64,000 nucleotides of DNA from Rhodospirillales bacterium (GTDB lineage: Bacteria; Pseudomonadota; Alphaproteobacteria; Reyranellales; Reyranellaceae), in assembly GCA_016185145.1 (NCBI GenBank), contig JACPOB010000005.1:55742-119741 (forward strand), in the 5' to 3' direction. A model generated the notes under the pieces. It saw nothing but the letters and a program-made list of their open reading frames with translations, made no database searches and was not told where the DNA came from. Positions 26,134-34,222 of the stretch are shown piece by piece. Made by a program: the position numbers and the translations under genes. Numbering within the stretch: position 1 is the stretch's first letter; the number at the start of each line of letters is the position of its first letter.

Positions 26134-27549
26134 GTGTCGGCGAGCAACAAGTTCTTGATTTTTGCAGTCGCGCTTTTGGTCGCGGTGATCGGCTATCTTG
26201 CGGTCGACCATCTCGAGCGAACGACGGCGCCGGCACCGCAACAGGCGGCATCCCAATCAGCCGGCCCGGCGCCGACGACACCCGCTCCAGCTCCGGCGGC
26301 CCCTGCTCCGGCGACGGCGGCTCCGCCGGCTGCCGCCACCGACGAGGCGACGGTCAGGCAGGCCTACAGCGAGTGCGTGTCGGGCCTGTTCCCGACCCAG
26401 GCCGACGCCCAGCTTCGCGCCGCCGCCTGTTCCAAAGCACTGCAGACCCGTCGGCTCAAGCCCGACGAGATAGCACTGGCGCGGCTGACACGCGGGATCG
26501 CCCGCACCGCGCTCGGCGACAAGGCGCTGGCCGGCGAGGACTACATCGAGGCGGTGCAGCGCTACGACCGGCTGATCGATCCCGCCAACCCCGACTCCCT
26601 GGCGCTGTACCGGCGCGCCGTGGCGCTCGACGCCAGCGGCCAGCCCGACAGGGCGCTGGAGGACTACAGCGCGGCGATCAAGGCCGACCCGAAGTCGTCG
26701 TTCGCCTTCCTCGGCCGCGGCGTGCTGCTGGCGGTGCGCAAGCGCGCCTACGACCGCGCCATCGAGGACTTCGACAAGGTGCTGGCGCTCGAGCCCGACA
26801 ATGTCACGGCGCTGGTGAGCCGTGGCGACGCTTTCTCGCAACTGAGCGACTTCGGCCGCGCCATGGCCGACCTCAACCGGGCGGTGGCTCTGGCGCCCGA
26901 CAATCCCACTGTCCTGGTGACGCGCGGCCAGACCGAGAGCCGACGCGGCAACGTCGCCGCAGCGGTGCGCGACTACGAGGCGGCGCTGAAGCTCGATCCG
27001 CGCTACGCCGCCGCCATGGTCAACCTCGCCGCCATCCGCGCGACACAGGGCCAATACGGCGCCGCCGTCGAACTGCTCGACCGGGCCATCGCGATCGACC
27101 CGCGCAATCAGCTCGCCTTCTACAATCGCGGCTACGCCGAGTTCGCGCTGAAGCAGTACGACAAGGCGATCGCCGACTACAGCGCGGCGATCGCCATCGA
27201 TCCCAACATGGGACTGGCCTACAACAACCGCGCGCTGAACCGCGCGATCGCCGGCAGCGACCTGGTGGCCGCACTCGCCGACAGCGACCAGGCGCTGAAG
27301 CTGCTGCCGCTGAACCTCGAAGTCCGCGATACGCGCGGCTTCATCTACCTGAAGCTCGGCGATCCGGCCCTGGCGTTGAATGAGTACAACGCCGCGCTCA
27401 CGATCGATCCCAACCGCGCCCTGTCACTCTACGGCCGCGGCCTGGCCAGGATCAGGATGGGCGACGCCAACGGCAAAGGCGACCAGGAGGCGGCGGCAAC
27501 CATCAACCCCGAAGTCGCCAACGACTTTTCAATCTACGGGCTGAAGTAG
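26134..27549 (+). CDS. Tetratricopeptide repeat protein, membrane-anchored
   Basis: This protein of about 471 residues has an N-terminal signal anchor (SASNKFLIFAVALLVAVIGYLAVDHL), a Pro/Ala linker and about eight to nine TPR units (for example DRAIEDFDKVLALEPDNVTAL, AVELLDRAIAIDPRNQLAFY, KAIADYSAAIAIDPNMGLAY). TPR arrays are protein-protein scaffolds, here facing the periplasm. I prefer the GTG at 26134, which has GGGGGAG 7 bases upstream and starts directly before the anchor, over an ATG at 26089 that would add 15 unlikely residues. The partner is unknown. Confidence 0.85.
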   Translation: MSASNKFLIFAVALLVAVIGYLAVDHLERTTAPAPQQAASQSAGPAPTTPAPAPAAPAPATAAPPAAATDEATVRQAYSECVSGLFPTQADAQLRAAACSKALQTRRLKPDEIALARLTRGIARTALGDKALAGEDYIEAVQRYDRLIDPANPDSLALYRRAVALDASGQPDRALEDYSAAIKADPKSSFAFLGRGVLLAVRKRAYDRAIEDFDKVLALEPDNVTALVSRGDAFSQLSDFGRAMADLNRAVALAPDNPTVLVTRGQTESRRGNVAAAVRDYEAALKLDPRYAAAMVNLAAIRATQGQYGAAVELLDRAIAIDPRNQLAFYNRGYAEFALKQYDKAIADYSAAIAIDPNMGLAYNNRALNRAIAGSDLVAALADSDQALKLLPLNLEVRDTRGFIYLKLGDPALALNEYNAALTIDPNRALSLYGRGLARIRMGDANGKGDQEAAATINPEVANDFSIYGLK

Positions 27550-27555
27550 ACGCGC

Positions 27556-27837
27556 TCAGCCCAGCGCCTGGCGATAAGCGCGGCTGATCGACGAATCGGC
27601 GTGGCGGTCGTAGTGGATGACGGCATGGCGACCGGGCTGGCCTGCCCTCAGTTCCTTGATCTCGGCCCAGGTCTTGCCCGCAAGGGCATAGATCGCCTCG
27701 AGGCGGCGGCGCGCTTGCAGGTCTGTCGGATTGAGCCTGAGCTCGTGCTCGGCATCGTCGGCGGCGTCCCCCATGCGGTCGAGCTCGCGCTCGAGAAACG
27801 CCAAGCGCCGCGCGATCACAGACTCGCTCTCGTTCAT
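27556..27837 (-). CDS. Small helical hypothetical protein
   Basis: This 93-residue protein begins MNESESVIARRLAFLERELD and is predicted to be largely helical (charged heptad-like segments up to AGKTWAEIKELRAG), with a polar end. The ATG at 27837 follows a GGGGG stretch; an in-frame codon 16 residues upstream is less likely. No domain is recognised. It is convergent with the TPR gene and lies at the border of the stress/signalling island, 157 bases beyond the response regulator gene's end on the same strand. Confidence 0.6.
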   Translation of the reverse strand: MNESESVIARRLAFLERELDRMGDAADDAEHELRLNPTDLQARRRLEAIYALAGKTWAEIKELRAGQPGRHAVIHYDRHADSSISRAYRQALG

Positions 27838-27994
27838 GACATCCCCCGCTGGCACGCTCCTACGGTCAGACCGGCGATTTTGCAAGTGAACCTTGTTGCC
27901 GCAGCCTTCTTCCGGAAGAGGTCAGCTCGATGCCCGGGCGAGCCGGCGCGGCGACGGCGCTCTGGCAGCTGAAACGAGCTTTGCCGCGAGCCGT

Positions 27995-28384
27995 CTAGAT
28001 CCGAGCCTTCAACAGGTCATCCATCTGGCTCAGGCGATGGATCGCCTCCATCAGGAGCGGAACCGATACGGGCTTGGCGATGAAGGGGGCGCTTCTCAAT
28101 CTCGTGGGCAGGCTTGCCTTGTCGTAGCCGCTCACCACCACATAGGGTATTCGATGATCTTCGAGCGACGAGGCCAGCTCTGCACTCGTGCCATCGGCGA
28201 GCTTGGCGTCGATGACAGCGGCATGGATGGGCCGGGATTCGATCTCTTTCAACGCGTCGCTAACCGAGGCCACGGGACCGATCGAGGTGCCGCCGACGCG
28301 CGCTATCTCCCGGTTGAGCATCAAGCCGATGATGAATTCGTCTTCGACGATCAGGACGGATTTGCCGCTGAGCGATTGGGTCAT
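27995..28384 (-). CDS. Single-domain response regulator
   Basis: This 129-residue receiver-only protein has the acidic pair EDE (14-16), phosphoacceptor D59 (AAVIDAKL), the switch region VVSGY and the lysine in FIAKPV. There is no output domain, so it should act as a phosphate shuttle or sink, or by protein contact. Its layout (SIGPVASVSDAL) is like the receivers that accompany HWE/HisKA2 kinases, and an HWE kinase is encoded at 35399. It lies 52 bases behind the second ChrR-like gene on the same strand, so it is probably the last gene of the sigma factor operon. Confidence 0.88.
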   Translation of the reverse strand: MTQSLSGKSVLIVEDEFIIGLMLNREIARVGGTSIGPVASVSDALKEIESRPIHAAVIDAKLADGTSAELASSLEDHRIPYVVVSGYDKASLPTRLRSAPFIAKPVSVPLLMEAIHRLSQMDDLLKARI

Positions 28385-28436
28385 CGACTAGCCTCCAGAT
28401 GACGACCGCCTGTGAGGTGCACTTGCCGCATGATCG

Positions 28437-29027
28437 TCATGTCAGGACATCCTTGGTGCTGGTGAGCAGCACGCAGGTGCATCCGGTTTCGCTCCAGACG
28501 TGCTTGTCGGAGGTCGCAGGAGGGCCGTAGGTGTAGTCGCCCGGCAGGAGCCTGCGGCCGTCGATCCACAATTCGCCGTCCAGCAGGTGCAGCTCTTCAA
28601 CGCCGGCATGGGTGTGCGCGGGGTAACGCGCGCCCGGCGCCAGCCGCACGAGCATGCCTACCCGTTGCCGCTCGGCGTCGGTTGCCAGCAGCTTGCATTC
28701 GATCCCCGGCGCCACCTGTTCCCAGTCGAGCTCGGACCACCGCCAAGCGCGCGATTGCACGGGCGACTGCAGGGGCGGCCGGCCGGTCCGTTCGGCGATT
28801 CGCGGCGCCAGCCTCGACTGCAGCGATGGCGTCGGACGCAGCACGTCGGTCGGCCAGAAGACGAACCGATCAATCACCGGGCGAAGGCTCACCACTTCGC
28901 GCTGGCAGTGCGGACATGCGGCGATATGGTCGCGCGCTGCCGGCAGCTCATCGGCCGGCAGGATCTGCAGGGCATAGGCGGCCGCCAGCTCCACCCGTGT
29001 GCAGGAGGCGGGGGCGTCCGGGCTCAC
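28437..29027 (-). CDS. ChrR-like zinc/cupin anti-sigma factor, distal copy
   Basis: This 196-residue protein has an N-terminal zinc-binding anti-sigma segment (helix ELAAAYALQILPADELPAARD, then HIAACPHC) and a C-terminal cupin with metal ligands in HTHAGVEELHLLDGELW. ChrR proteins hold an ECF sigma factor inactive through the N-terminal domain and release it after singlet oxygen or similar stress sensed by the cupin. It is a clear tandem duplicate of the gene at 29086: the C-terminal halves are nearly the same. Both lie downstream of one ECF sigma gene. Which copy binds the sigma factor is unknown. Confidence 0.87.
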   Translation of the reverse strand: MSPDAPASCTRVELAAAYALQILPADELPAARDHIAACPHCQREVVSLRPVIDRFVFWPTDVLRPTPSLQSRLAPRIAERTGRPPLQSPVQSRAWRWSELDWEQVAPGIECKLLATDAERQRVGMLVRLAPGARYPAHTHAGVEELHLLDGELWIDGRRLLPGDYTYGPPATSDKHVWSETGCTCVLLTSTKDVLT

Positions 29028-29085
29028 GGTGACGGGATCGGCGTTTGCATGCCCCTAGAACGACAATCGCCGACTTTTGGATTGG

Positions 29086-29664
29086 TCAGCGAAGGGTATC
29101 CCTGGTGCTCGTAACGAGAACGCAGGTGCATCCCGTCTCGCTCCAGACGCGCTCGTCGCTGTCCCCGGGTGCGCCGTAGTTGTAGTCGCCAGGCACGAGC
29201 TTGCGTTCGTCGATCCACAATTCGCCGTCCAGGAGGTGCAATTCCTCGACGCCGGCATGGCTGTGGGCGGGGTAGCTCGCGCCGGGCGCCAGCCGCACCA
29301 GCATGCTGACCCGCTCCCGTTCGGCGTCGGTTGCCAGGAGCTTGCATTCGATCCCGGGCGACACCTGTTCCCAGTCGGGCTCCGACCACCGCCGCGCCGG
29401 TGGCGGCAGCGGCGGCTCGCCGGTGTCCTCTGCGATCCGCAGCGCCAGCCGTGCCTGCAGGGACGCCGCCGGCCGCAGCACGTCGGCCGGCCAGGACACG
29501 AACCGATCGGCCAGTCGTCTCAGGCTCTCCAACTCACGCCGGCAGTGCGGGCATGTGGCGATATGGGCTTCGGCCGCGGCAGCCTCACTGCCAGCCAAGG
29601 CCCGGACGGCATAGGCGCATGTCATCTCGCTCTGCGCGCAGTGGTTCGAGCCGGCCGCGCTCAT
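29086..29664 (-). CDS. ChrR-like zinc/cupin anti-sigma factor, proximal copy
   Basis: This 192-residue protein has the same two domains as its neighbour: a zinc motif HIATCPHC after a helix, and a cupin with HSHAGVEELHLLDGELW and the shared end VWSETGCTC. Its start codon overlaps the stop of the ECF sigma gene (ATGA), so both are translationally coupled, the usual arrangement for a sigma factor and its cognate anti-sigma protein. This copy is therefore the best candidate for the direct partner. An extra N-terminal HC pair (NHCAQSE) is absent from the other copy and might modify zinc binding. Confidence 0.88.
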   Translation of the reverse strand: MSAAGSNHCAQSEMTCAYAVRALAGSEAAAAEAHIATCPHCRRELESLRRLADRFVSWPADVLRPAASLQARLALRIAEDTGEPPLPPPARRWSEPDWEQVSPGIECKLLATDAERERVSMLVRLAPGASYPAHSHAGVEELHLLDGELWIDERKLVPGDYNYGAPGDSDERVWSETGCTCVLVTSTRDTLR

Positions 29665-30311
29665 GGCTTCCCCGCTTTGGCATCCAGCGCCTGGCGCAAT
29701 TTGTGCAGCCCCGATCGGATGCGTGTCTTGATGGTCCCCAGCGGCTGGTTGAGCCGCGCCGCGGCTTCGACGTGGGTAAGCTCGCCGAAGAACGTCGTCT
29801 CGATGGCCTGGCGCTCCTCCGGCGTAAGTGCTGCCAAGGCCGCGCGCAGCCCCCGCCCCTGCTCGGCCAGCTCGAGCAGGTCGCGTGGATCGGCGGCGAC
29901 CTCGGCCAGCGCCTGCATATCGCCGCCATCGCTGCGCTTCTTCCGGTTTTCGAATCGCAGGCGATCGATCGCCCGTGAACGGGCCTGGTTCATGATCCAG
30001 CCGAGGACCGTGCCGTTGGCGGCGTCGTAGGCCGACGCGCGTCGCCAGACGTCGTGGAAGACGTCGACGGTCAGCTCCTCTGCGGTTTCGCGGTTGGCCG
30101 TAATGCGCAGGATCAAGGTGAAGACAACGCGATGGGCCCGATCGTACAGGGCATGCAGCGCCAGCTGGTCACCCGCGGCGATCGATTGCACGAGGCATGT
30201 CCAGTCGTGCTCCGGCACTGGCGCCTTGGAGCTGGCGTACAGCACATCGCCCAGTGTTGCCGGCGACTGTTCCGCATCTTTTTTCTTGCGGGTGACCGAC
30301 CGGTTGACCAT
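29661..30311 (-). CDS. ECF-type RNA polymerase sigma factor
   Basis: This 216-residue protein has sigma region 2 (ALHALYDRAHRVVFTLILRI, ETAEELTVDVFHDVWRRASAYD) and region 4 (LTPEERQAIETTFFGELTHVEAAARLNQPLGTIKTRIRSGLHKLRQAL). Region 3 is missing, as in ECF factors. Coupling to a ChrR-like gene places it near the RpoE/ECF11-type group that answers singlet oxygen and related photo-oxidative stress. The ATG at 30311 is preferred; the frame is open upstream through the promoter region. No clear target promoter of this sigma factor was found at its own gene, so autoregulation is not shown. Confidence 0.88.
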   Translation of the reverse strand: MVNRSVTRKKKDAEQSPATLGDVLYASSKAPVPEHDWTCLVQSIAAGDQLALHALYDRAHRVVFTLILRITANRETAEELTVDVFHDVWRRASAYDAANGTVLGWIMNQARSRAIDRLRFENRKKRSDGGDMQALAEVAADPRDLLELAEQGRGLRAALAALTPEERQAIETTFFGELTHVEAAARLNQPLGTIKTRIRSGLHKLRQALDAKAGKP

Positions 30312-30395
30312 TGCCGCATTCTGCTGATCCTGATCGGCCGAAAAGAGTACGAGTACGCTTTCAGACAACCTTTTTGCGGATTTGGCGCCGTACCG

Positions 30396-30420
30396 GGAAC
30401 ATCGCTTCACATCCCTCGTT
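30396..30420 (+). promoter_or_regulatory. EcfG-type general stress promoter (perfect match)
   Basis: GGAAC (30396-30400), a 16-base spacer and CGTT (30417-30420) match the alphaproteobacterial EcfG consensus exactly. The site faces the hemerythrin gene, whose ATG lies 43 bases after the -10 element. Confidence 0.6.
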
Positions 30421-30462
30421 GTCGGCGTGGTTTTCACCCGCAACCCCGCACGAGGTCAACAC

Positions 30463-31014
30463 ATGCCCAGCCGCGAAAAGCCCGACGCCATCGCCCTGCT
30501 CAAGGAAGACCATCGCAAGGTCGAGGACCTGTTCGAGAAGGCCGAGAAGGCGCGCGACGAAGACCGCAAGAAGATGCTGGTCCAGCAGATCTGCAGCGAG
30601 CTGATGATCCACTCCATGGTCGAGGAGGAGATCTTCTACCCGGCCTGCAAGGGCCGGATCGACGACGAGGAGGTGCTCGAGGAGGCCTATGTCGAGCATG
30701 ACGGCGCCAAGGTGCTGATCGCCGAGCTGCTCGACAGCGGGCCGGACGCCGAGTTCTACGACGCCAAGGTCAAGGTGCTGTCGGAGTTGATCAAGCACCA
30801 CGTCAAGGAGGAGGAGAAGCGCTCGGAAGGGCTGATGGCCCAGGCGCGCGAAGCCGGGCTCGACATGGAGGCTCTGGGTGAGCGCATCACGGCGCGCAAG
30901 GAGGAACTGAAGCAGGAATTCGCCGGCGGCAAACTGCCGCCGCCGCACACCCGCAGCTACAGCGGCCACAAGCTGGTGCAGGACAATCCCGTCGCCGCCG
31001 CCGGCGGCGACTGA
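30463..31014 (+). CDS. Hemerythrin HHE domain protein
   Basis: This 183-residue four-helix protein carries the ligands of a di-iron or heme-independent HHE cation-binding fold: KEDHRKVEDLFEKAE, IHSMVEEEIFYPA, EHDGAKVLIAEL and KHHVKEEEK. Such proteins bind oxygen, NO or iron and often serve in oxidative or nitrosative stress. The ATG at 30463 follows a GAGG and is preferred to an in-frame upstream codon because it begins right after a perfect EcfG-type promoter leader. It is divergent from the ECF sigma gene and followed by a HAD phosphatase gene 12 bases later. Confidence 0.9.
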   Translation: MPSREKPDAIALLKEDHRKVEDLFEKAEKARDEDRKKMLVQQICSELMIHSMVEEEIFYPACKGRIDDEEVLEEAYVEHDGAKVLIAELLDSGPDAEFYDAKVKVLSELIKHHVKEEEKRSEGLMAQAREAGLDMEALGERITARKEELKQEFAGGKLPPPHTRSYSGHKLVQDNPVAAAGGD

Positions 31015-31026
31015 ACTCGAGGCCCC

Positions 31027-31608
31027 GTGCCACTGCTGCTGCTCGACCGCGACGGCGTCGTCGTGGTCAACCGCAAGGACAATATCAAGACGCCCGCCGG
31101 GTTGGCCCTGATCCCCGGCGCGGCGGAGGCGATAGCGCGGCTCACCTCGGCCGGCATCGACGTTGCGATCTGCACCAACCAGCCGGAGGTCGCGCGCGGC
31201 GTCATGAGTCACGACGAGCTCGACGCCGTGCACGACGCCCTGATCCGCATGCTGGCGGCAAAGGGCGCCCGCATCGGCTGCATCCTGTCCTGCATCTGCG
31301 AGCGCAAGACGCCGCGCATGAAGCCCGCCGCCGGCATGCTGCGGGAAGCCCTCGCCAACTACGGCGCCAGGGCCTTCGACACGCCCTTCGTCGGCGACCA
31401 GGTCGACGACCTCAAGGCGGCCTTCCATGCCGGTTGCCCGCGCGTGCTTGTGCGAACAGGCCTGGGACGAAAGGCACTGGAAGACGGTCTGCCACAATAT
31501 CTCGAGCCGGTGGCCGTGTACGACGACCTTGCCGCGGCGGTCGACGCCTATCTCGGCAACCGCGGGGGCGCGGCGGCATTCCTTCGGCACCATGAGCGAG
31601 CAAGCTGA
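31027..31608 (+). CDS. HAD-IIIA family hydrolase (histidinol-phosphate/GmhB-like)
   Basis: This 193-residue phosphatase starts with the HAD motif LLLDRDGVVV (nucleophile and acid Asp), then the motif II Thr in ICTNQPEVARG, and motif IV in FVGDQVDDLKAA. Layout resembles GmhB, the D,D-heptose 1,7-bisphosphate phosphatase, but the zinc-loop cysteines are only partly present (ILSCICERKTPRMKPAAGML). It probably dephosphorylates a sugar phosphate. It follows the hemerythrin gene by 12 bases and overlaps the next small gene by 17, so the three are probably one transcript under stress control. Confidence 0.82.
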   Translation: MPLLLLDRDGVVVVNRKDNIKTPAGLALIPGAAEAIARLTSAGIDVAICTNQPEVARGVMSHDELDAVHDALIRMLAAKGARIGCILSCICERKTPRMKPAAGMLREALANYGARAFDTPFVGDQVDDLKAAFHAGCPRVLVRTGLGRKALEDGLPQYLEPVAVYDDLAAAVDAYLGNRGGAAAFLRHHERAS

Positions 31609-31831
31609 CCAAACCGACCGGATGGCCCGCGCCATGCGCGAGGACGTCGAGCGCCTGGCCCGCGGGCGGCCCTGTCATTGGGTGCCCGTGCACGACATCG
31701 CCCAGCGCCTGGGACTCGACGACGAGGCTGGCGACGCGGCCGTCCGGCGGGCGATCGAACAAGGCTGGTTCGTGGCCGATGGCGATCCGCCGCACAGCGT
31801 CCGCCTCAGCGTGGTACAGACGGCAACGTGA
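31592..31831 (+). CDS. Small winged-helix-like protein, unknown function
   Basis: This 79-residue protein starts MSEQADQTDRMARAMREDVE. The core VHDIAQRLGLDDEAGDAAVRRAIEQGWFVADGDPPHSVRLS reads like a short winged-helix: helix, recognition helix, then a wing strand pair. It overlaps the HAD gene end by 17 bases, which supports co-translation. It could be a small DNA-binding or protein-contact module; no family name is certain. An overlapping open frame from 31779 to 32027 looks like a chance frame. Confidence 0.65.
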   Translation: MSEQADQTDRMARAMREDVERLARGRPCHWVPVHDIAQRLGLDDEAGDAAVRRAIEQGWFVADGDPPHSVRLSVVQTAT

Positions 31832-32057
31832 CGCCTCGGGCTTCGTCGGCCTGTCCCGCAGACCAGCCCTTCGGCAGGCGAAGTGGAACAGGAAGCGGCA
31901 ACGGCGCAGGCCGCGCCTCGTCGTCGCGCCGGTGTGGCTGATGGCGCGCGACGCGGCATGGCGGCAACGCCGGCCGGCCGCGCCCAAGGTGTTGGATAAA
32001 CAATGCAAAGAACGGGCGTCGCGGTGAGGCGGCGGCGACAATCACTATGCAGGGTTA

Positions 32058-32654
32058 CTACTTGCCGGCGGCGACGAGCCAGCTCGGCCTGACAGGGACG
32101 CTCGTCTTCAGCAGCGTCTGCGAGGCTTCGATGCATCGATCGCTTGCATCGCACGCCCTGATCATCTGCCGGCGATGCTCCATGATCGCCTTGCGCGTTC
32201 GGACAAGCGCGCGTTCGGCGCGGGATCGCCACTGCTCGTGATCGAAGAAGAAGTAGACCGGCTGATAGACGGGAAGATCCTCGCCGTCGTCTTCTTCGGC
32301 CGCACCGGCTTCAGGGTCCGGCAGCAAGCTCGCCGGAGCGATCGGGCGCGCGGTCGGCGCATCGGGCGCCGGCGGGTTCGCGGCCCGGCTCTGCGCCTTC
32401 TCGATCAGGCCTTCGACGTAACCGTTCACGGCATGGATCGACCTCGGCTGCGACAGCAACGGCGCCTTCGGCAGCGCATTGAAGCGCAGCCGACCGAGCG
32501 GCGTGAGGCGCAGTCCGCTGCTCGCTTGTTCGATCAGGGCAAGAGCGACCAACCGGGATGCCGTTTGGGCATCGAGGATCAGCGAACCGTGCGCGATCCG
32601 TCGCAGCGCGATCTCTTCCTTGGGGCTGAGGGGGGCAAGCAAACCGCGAGTCAT
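32058..32654 (-). CDS. Hypothetical protein with N-terminal winged-helix-like region
   Basis: This 198-residue protein begins MTRGLLAPLSPKEEIALRRIA. Residues about 8-60 (with TASRLVALALIEQASSGLRLTPLGRLRFNALP) look like a winged helix ending in a wing of the type LTPLGRxRF. The middle is Pro/Ala/Glu-rich (an acidic EEDDGED patch), and the C-terminal third is charged and helical with two cysteines. I do not recognise a named family for the whole chain. The ATG at 32654 is the first inside a reasonable protein-like composition; the frame is open much further upstream but without coding character. It is convergent with the hemerythrin operon. Confidence 0.65.
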   Translation of the reverse strand: MTRGLLAPLSPKEEIALRRIAHGSLILDAQTASRLVALALIEQASSGLRLTPLGRLRFNALPKAPLLSQPRSIHAVNGYVEGLIEKAQSRAANPPAPDAPTARPIAPASLLPDPEAGAAEEDDGEDLPVYQPVYFFFDHEQWRSRAERALVRTRKAIMEHRRQMIRACDASDRCIEASQTLLKTSVPVRPSWLVAAGK

Positions 32655-32884
32655 GAGCCCTCCGCTCTTGTACTCATCAAAGCAGCGATCAGGCCGTCCC
32701 GCAAGCCGACTCGGTCGATTCGCAAAGAAATCGGCACGGCTTGGATCGACCGCAGCAGCATCGTGTTGAGAACGACGAGAAGAGCCGTAAGGCTCCGGGC
32801 CGCGAAAACGTTCATGCCTGTTCGCCATGGAGGCCAACGGCCCGGCCATCGTCCTGGTGATCGAGGAATCCCCGACAGAGCTGA

Positions 32885-32909
32885 GGAACGACCGTGGGGC
32901 GCCCTGGTT
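32885..32909 (+). promoter_or_regulatory. EcfG-like promoter candidate (one mismatch)
   Basis: GGAAC (32885-32889), a 16-base spacer and GGTT (32906-32909), one mismatch to the EcfG -10 element CGTT. It faces the small gene starting at 32948, 39 bases downstream of the -10 element. Confidence 0.4.
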
Positions 32910-32947
32910 AAAGGATGATGGCAGCACGTCCGGCTCACGATCGTCCG

Positions 32948-33160
32948 ATGATCGAGAATCACCTGCAGAGCGCCGCGCAGCGGGTCGCAGCCGGCCAACG
33001 GCTGCTCGACAGGCAACATGCCCTGGTGGCCGCGCTCGAAGCCCACGGCCATGCCACCGGCACGGCAAGGAAGCTGCTGACCCAATTCGAGGCCTTGCAG
33101 ACCATGCGTATCGCCGCCCGTGACCGGTTGGTCGAGGAGCTGGCGCGCCGTGCCGACTGA
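32948..33160 (+). CDS. Small helical hypothetical protein
   Basis: This 70-residue protein (MIENHLQSAAQRVAAGQRLL) is almost wholly helical, with a probable turn around HGHATG. A related style of short proteins is common in Rhizobiales, but no function is assigned. ATG codons at 32915 and 32918 are also in frame with this one; if the promoter-like site at 32885 is real, transcription would begin at about those codons, which argues for 32948. It lies in a run of small unknown genes of the stress island. Confidence 0.6.
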   Translation: MIENHLQSAAQRVAAGQRLLDRQHALVAALEAHGHATGTARKLLTQFEALQTMRIAARDRLVEELARRAD

Positions 33161-33236
33161 TAACTTCGCTCCGAGGGCGCAACCCCGCCCGTCGGCGGGA
33201 GTTCACCGCTATCACCATTGGTTCCCGGGGAAGCGG

Positions 33237-33587
33237 ATGACGGTCGATCTCAGACAACAAGTGACAGTGCTGGAAGCGGCGTGCCACTGCCTCCTGCTCC
33301 GTCCCGACGACGTTCCCGTTCGCGAAGCCCTGGCGCGCACGATCGCGGCCTCCGAGCTCTCGGCCGCCTCGGATGATCGTGCCTTCGTGCGCAGCCTGGT
33401 CGATGAGGCGCAGGCCCACGCCGACAGCCTGGCGTTTCGGCTGGAAGGCACGGGCTACGACTGCCTTTGCATCAGTGCAGCGGCCGCCATGCTTTGCCAG
33501 ACATTGGCGCTATTGAAGCTCCAGCTTTCGGTCGTCGGCCAGGTGGACGGCGCGCCGACGCGGCATGAATTCGGCTTGCGTCCGTAA
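33237..33587 (+). CDS. Hypothetical protein
   Basis: This 116-residue protein (MTVDLRQQVTVLEAACHCLL) is mostly helical, with three Cys-containing segments (AACHCLLL, GYDCLCIS and AMLCQTL). The body is Ala/Leu-rich. No domain is recognised. The ATG at 33237 follows an AAGCGG; the frame is open 117 bases further upstream into the previous gene, but the added residues are Arg/Trp-rich and look non-coding. Its neighbours are other small unknown genes between the hemerythrin and CheB genes. Confidence 0.5.
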   Translation: MTVDLRQQVTVLEAACHCLLLRPDDVPVREALARTIAASELSAASDDRAFVRSLVDEAQAHADSLAFRLEGTGYDCLCISAAAAMLCQTLALLKLQLSVVGQVDGAPTRHEFGLRP

Positions 33588-33711
33588 CACCGCAAGCGCA
33601 AGTCGCGTTGGTCGAGAGCTGGCCCCGTGCCGGCCTCCGGCCCCCGCCCTCTTCCCCCTGCTGTCGCACCAGCGGGGGCCGGAGTTTCGTTCCGTACCGT
33701 CGGGGTCGCCC

Positions 33712-34194
33712 GTGCGCTGCACCATCCATCCCGCCACAGCCCAGGACATCGCCAACATCGTGATCGGCCACGCGGCACGGACTCACGATGCCGAAGACGA
33801 CGGCCACGATTACCTGGACGTGCTGCTCGAGGCGTGTGCGGGAAGCCGGCAGGTCTGGACGGCGTCGAATGCCGAGGGCGAGCCCCTTGCCTTGATCGGC
33901 GCCGCCCCCTGGGCACAAGACCGCGGTCGCGGCCGCCTGTGGTTCGTCATCCTGGCGGCCTACGGCGGCAACGACGCCGACCTGGCATCGGTCGTGCGGC
34001 AGAGCGTGATGGAGATGCTGCAGGTGTTCGCGCAACTGGAGAACCATGTCAGCACCGAAAAGGCCTGGGCCCTGGGTTTGATGCGCGACGCGGGCTTCAC
34101 CATCGAGCCGGCGCAAGCCTCGCCTGACGGCATCGATCGTCACCGCGTCTGGATCGATGCCGGCATCACCAATGGCGCGGCTCCGGCGGCGTAG
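33712..34194 (+). CDS. GNAT/phage Gp13-like hypothetical protein
   Basis: This 160-residue protein probably starts at the GTG at 33712 (MRCTIHPATAQDIANIVIGH). The pattern of a short strand, helix, then EGEPLALIGAAPWAQDRGRGRLWFVILAAYGG and a late FTIEPAQASPDGIDRHRVWID resembles small acetyltransferase-like (GNAT or DUF2833) proteins known from phages and a few bacteria. The acetyl-CoA loop is not clear, so the enzyme role is unproven. No other phage genes are near. The frame is open upstream to 33565 but that part lacks coding character. Confidence 0.55.
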   Translation: MRCTIHPATAQDIANIVIGHAARTHDAEDDGHDYLDVLLEACAGSRQVWTASNAEGEPLALIGAAPWAQDRGRGRLWFVILAAYGGNDADLASVVRQSVMEMLQVFAQLENHVSTEKAWALGLMRDAGFTIEPAQASPDGIDRHRVWIDAGITNGAAPAA

Positions 34195-34222
34195 CCCGCC
34201 GGAGCTACTCCGTCGGCGCAGG

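Noticed and set aside
30337..30365. TGATCC with a TACGAG-like element, resembling an RpoE/ChrR-type sigma promoter towards the hemerythrin gene
   Set aside because: The -10 part fits poorly, and a perfect EcfG-type site lies closer to the gene.
31779..32027. An 82-codon plus-strand frame overlapping the small winged-helix-like gene
   Set aside because: Arg/Ala-rich, no strong ribosome site, and it overlaps a better supported gene in another frame.
33712..34194. Prophage remnant
   Set aside because: Only one protein has a phage-like resemblance; no integrase, structural genes or attachment repeats are near.
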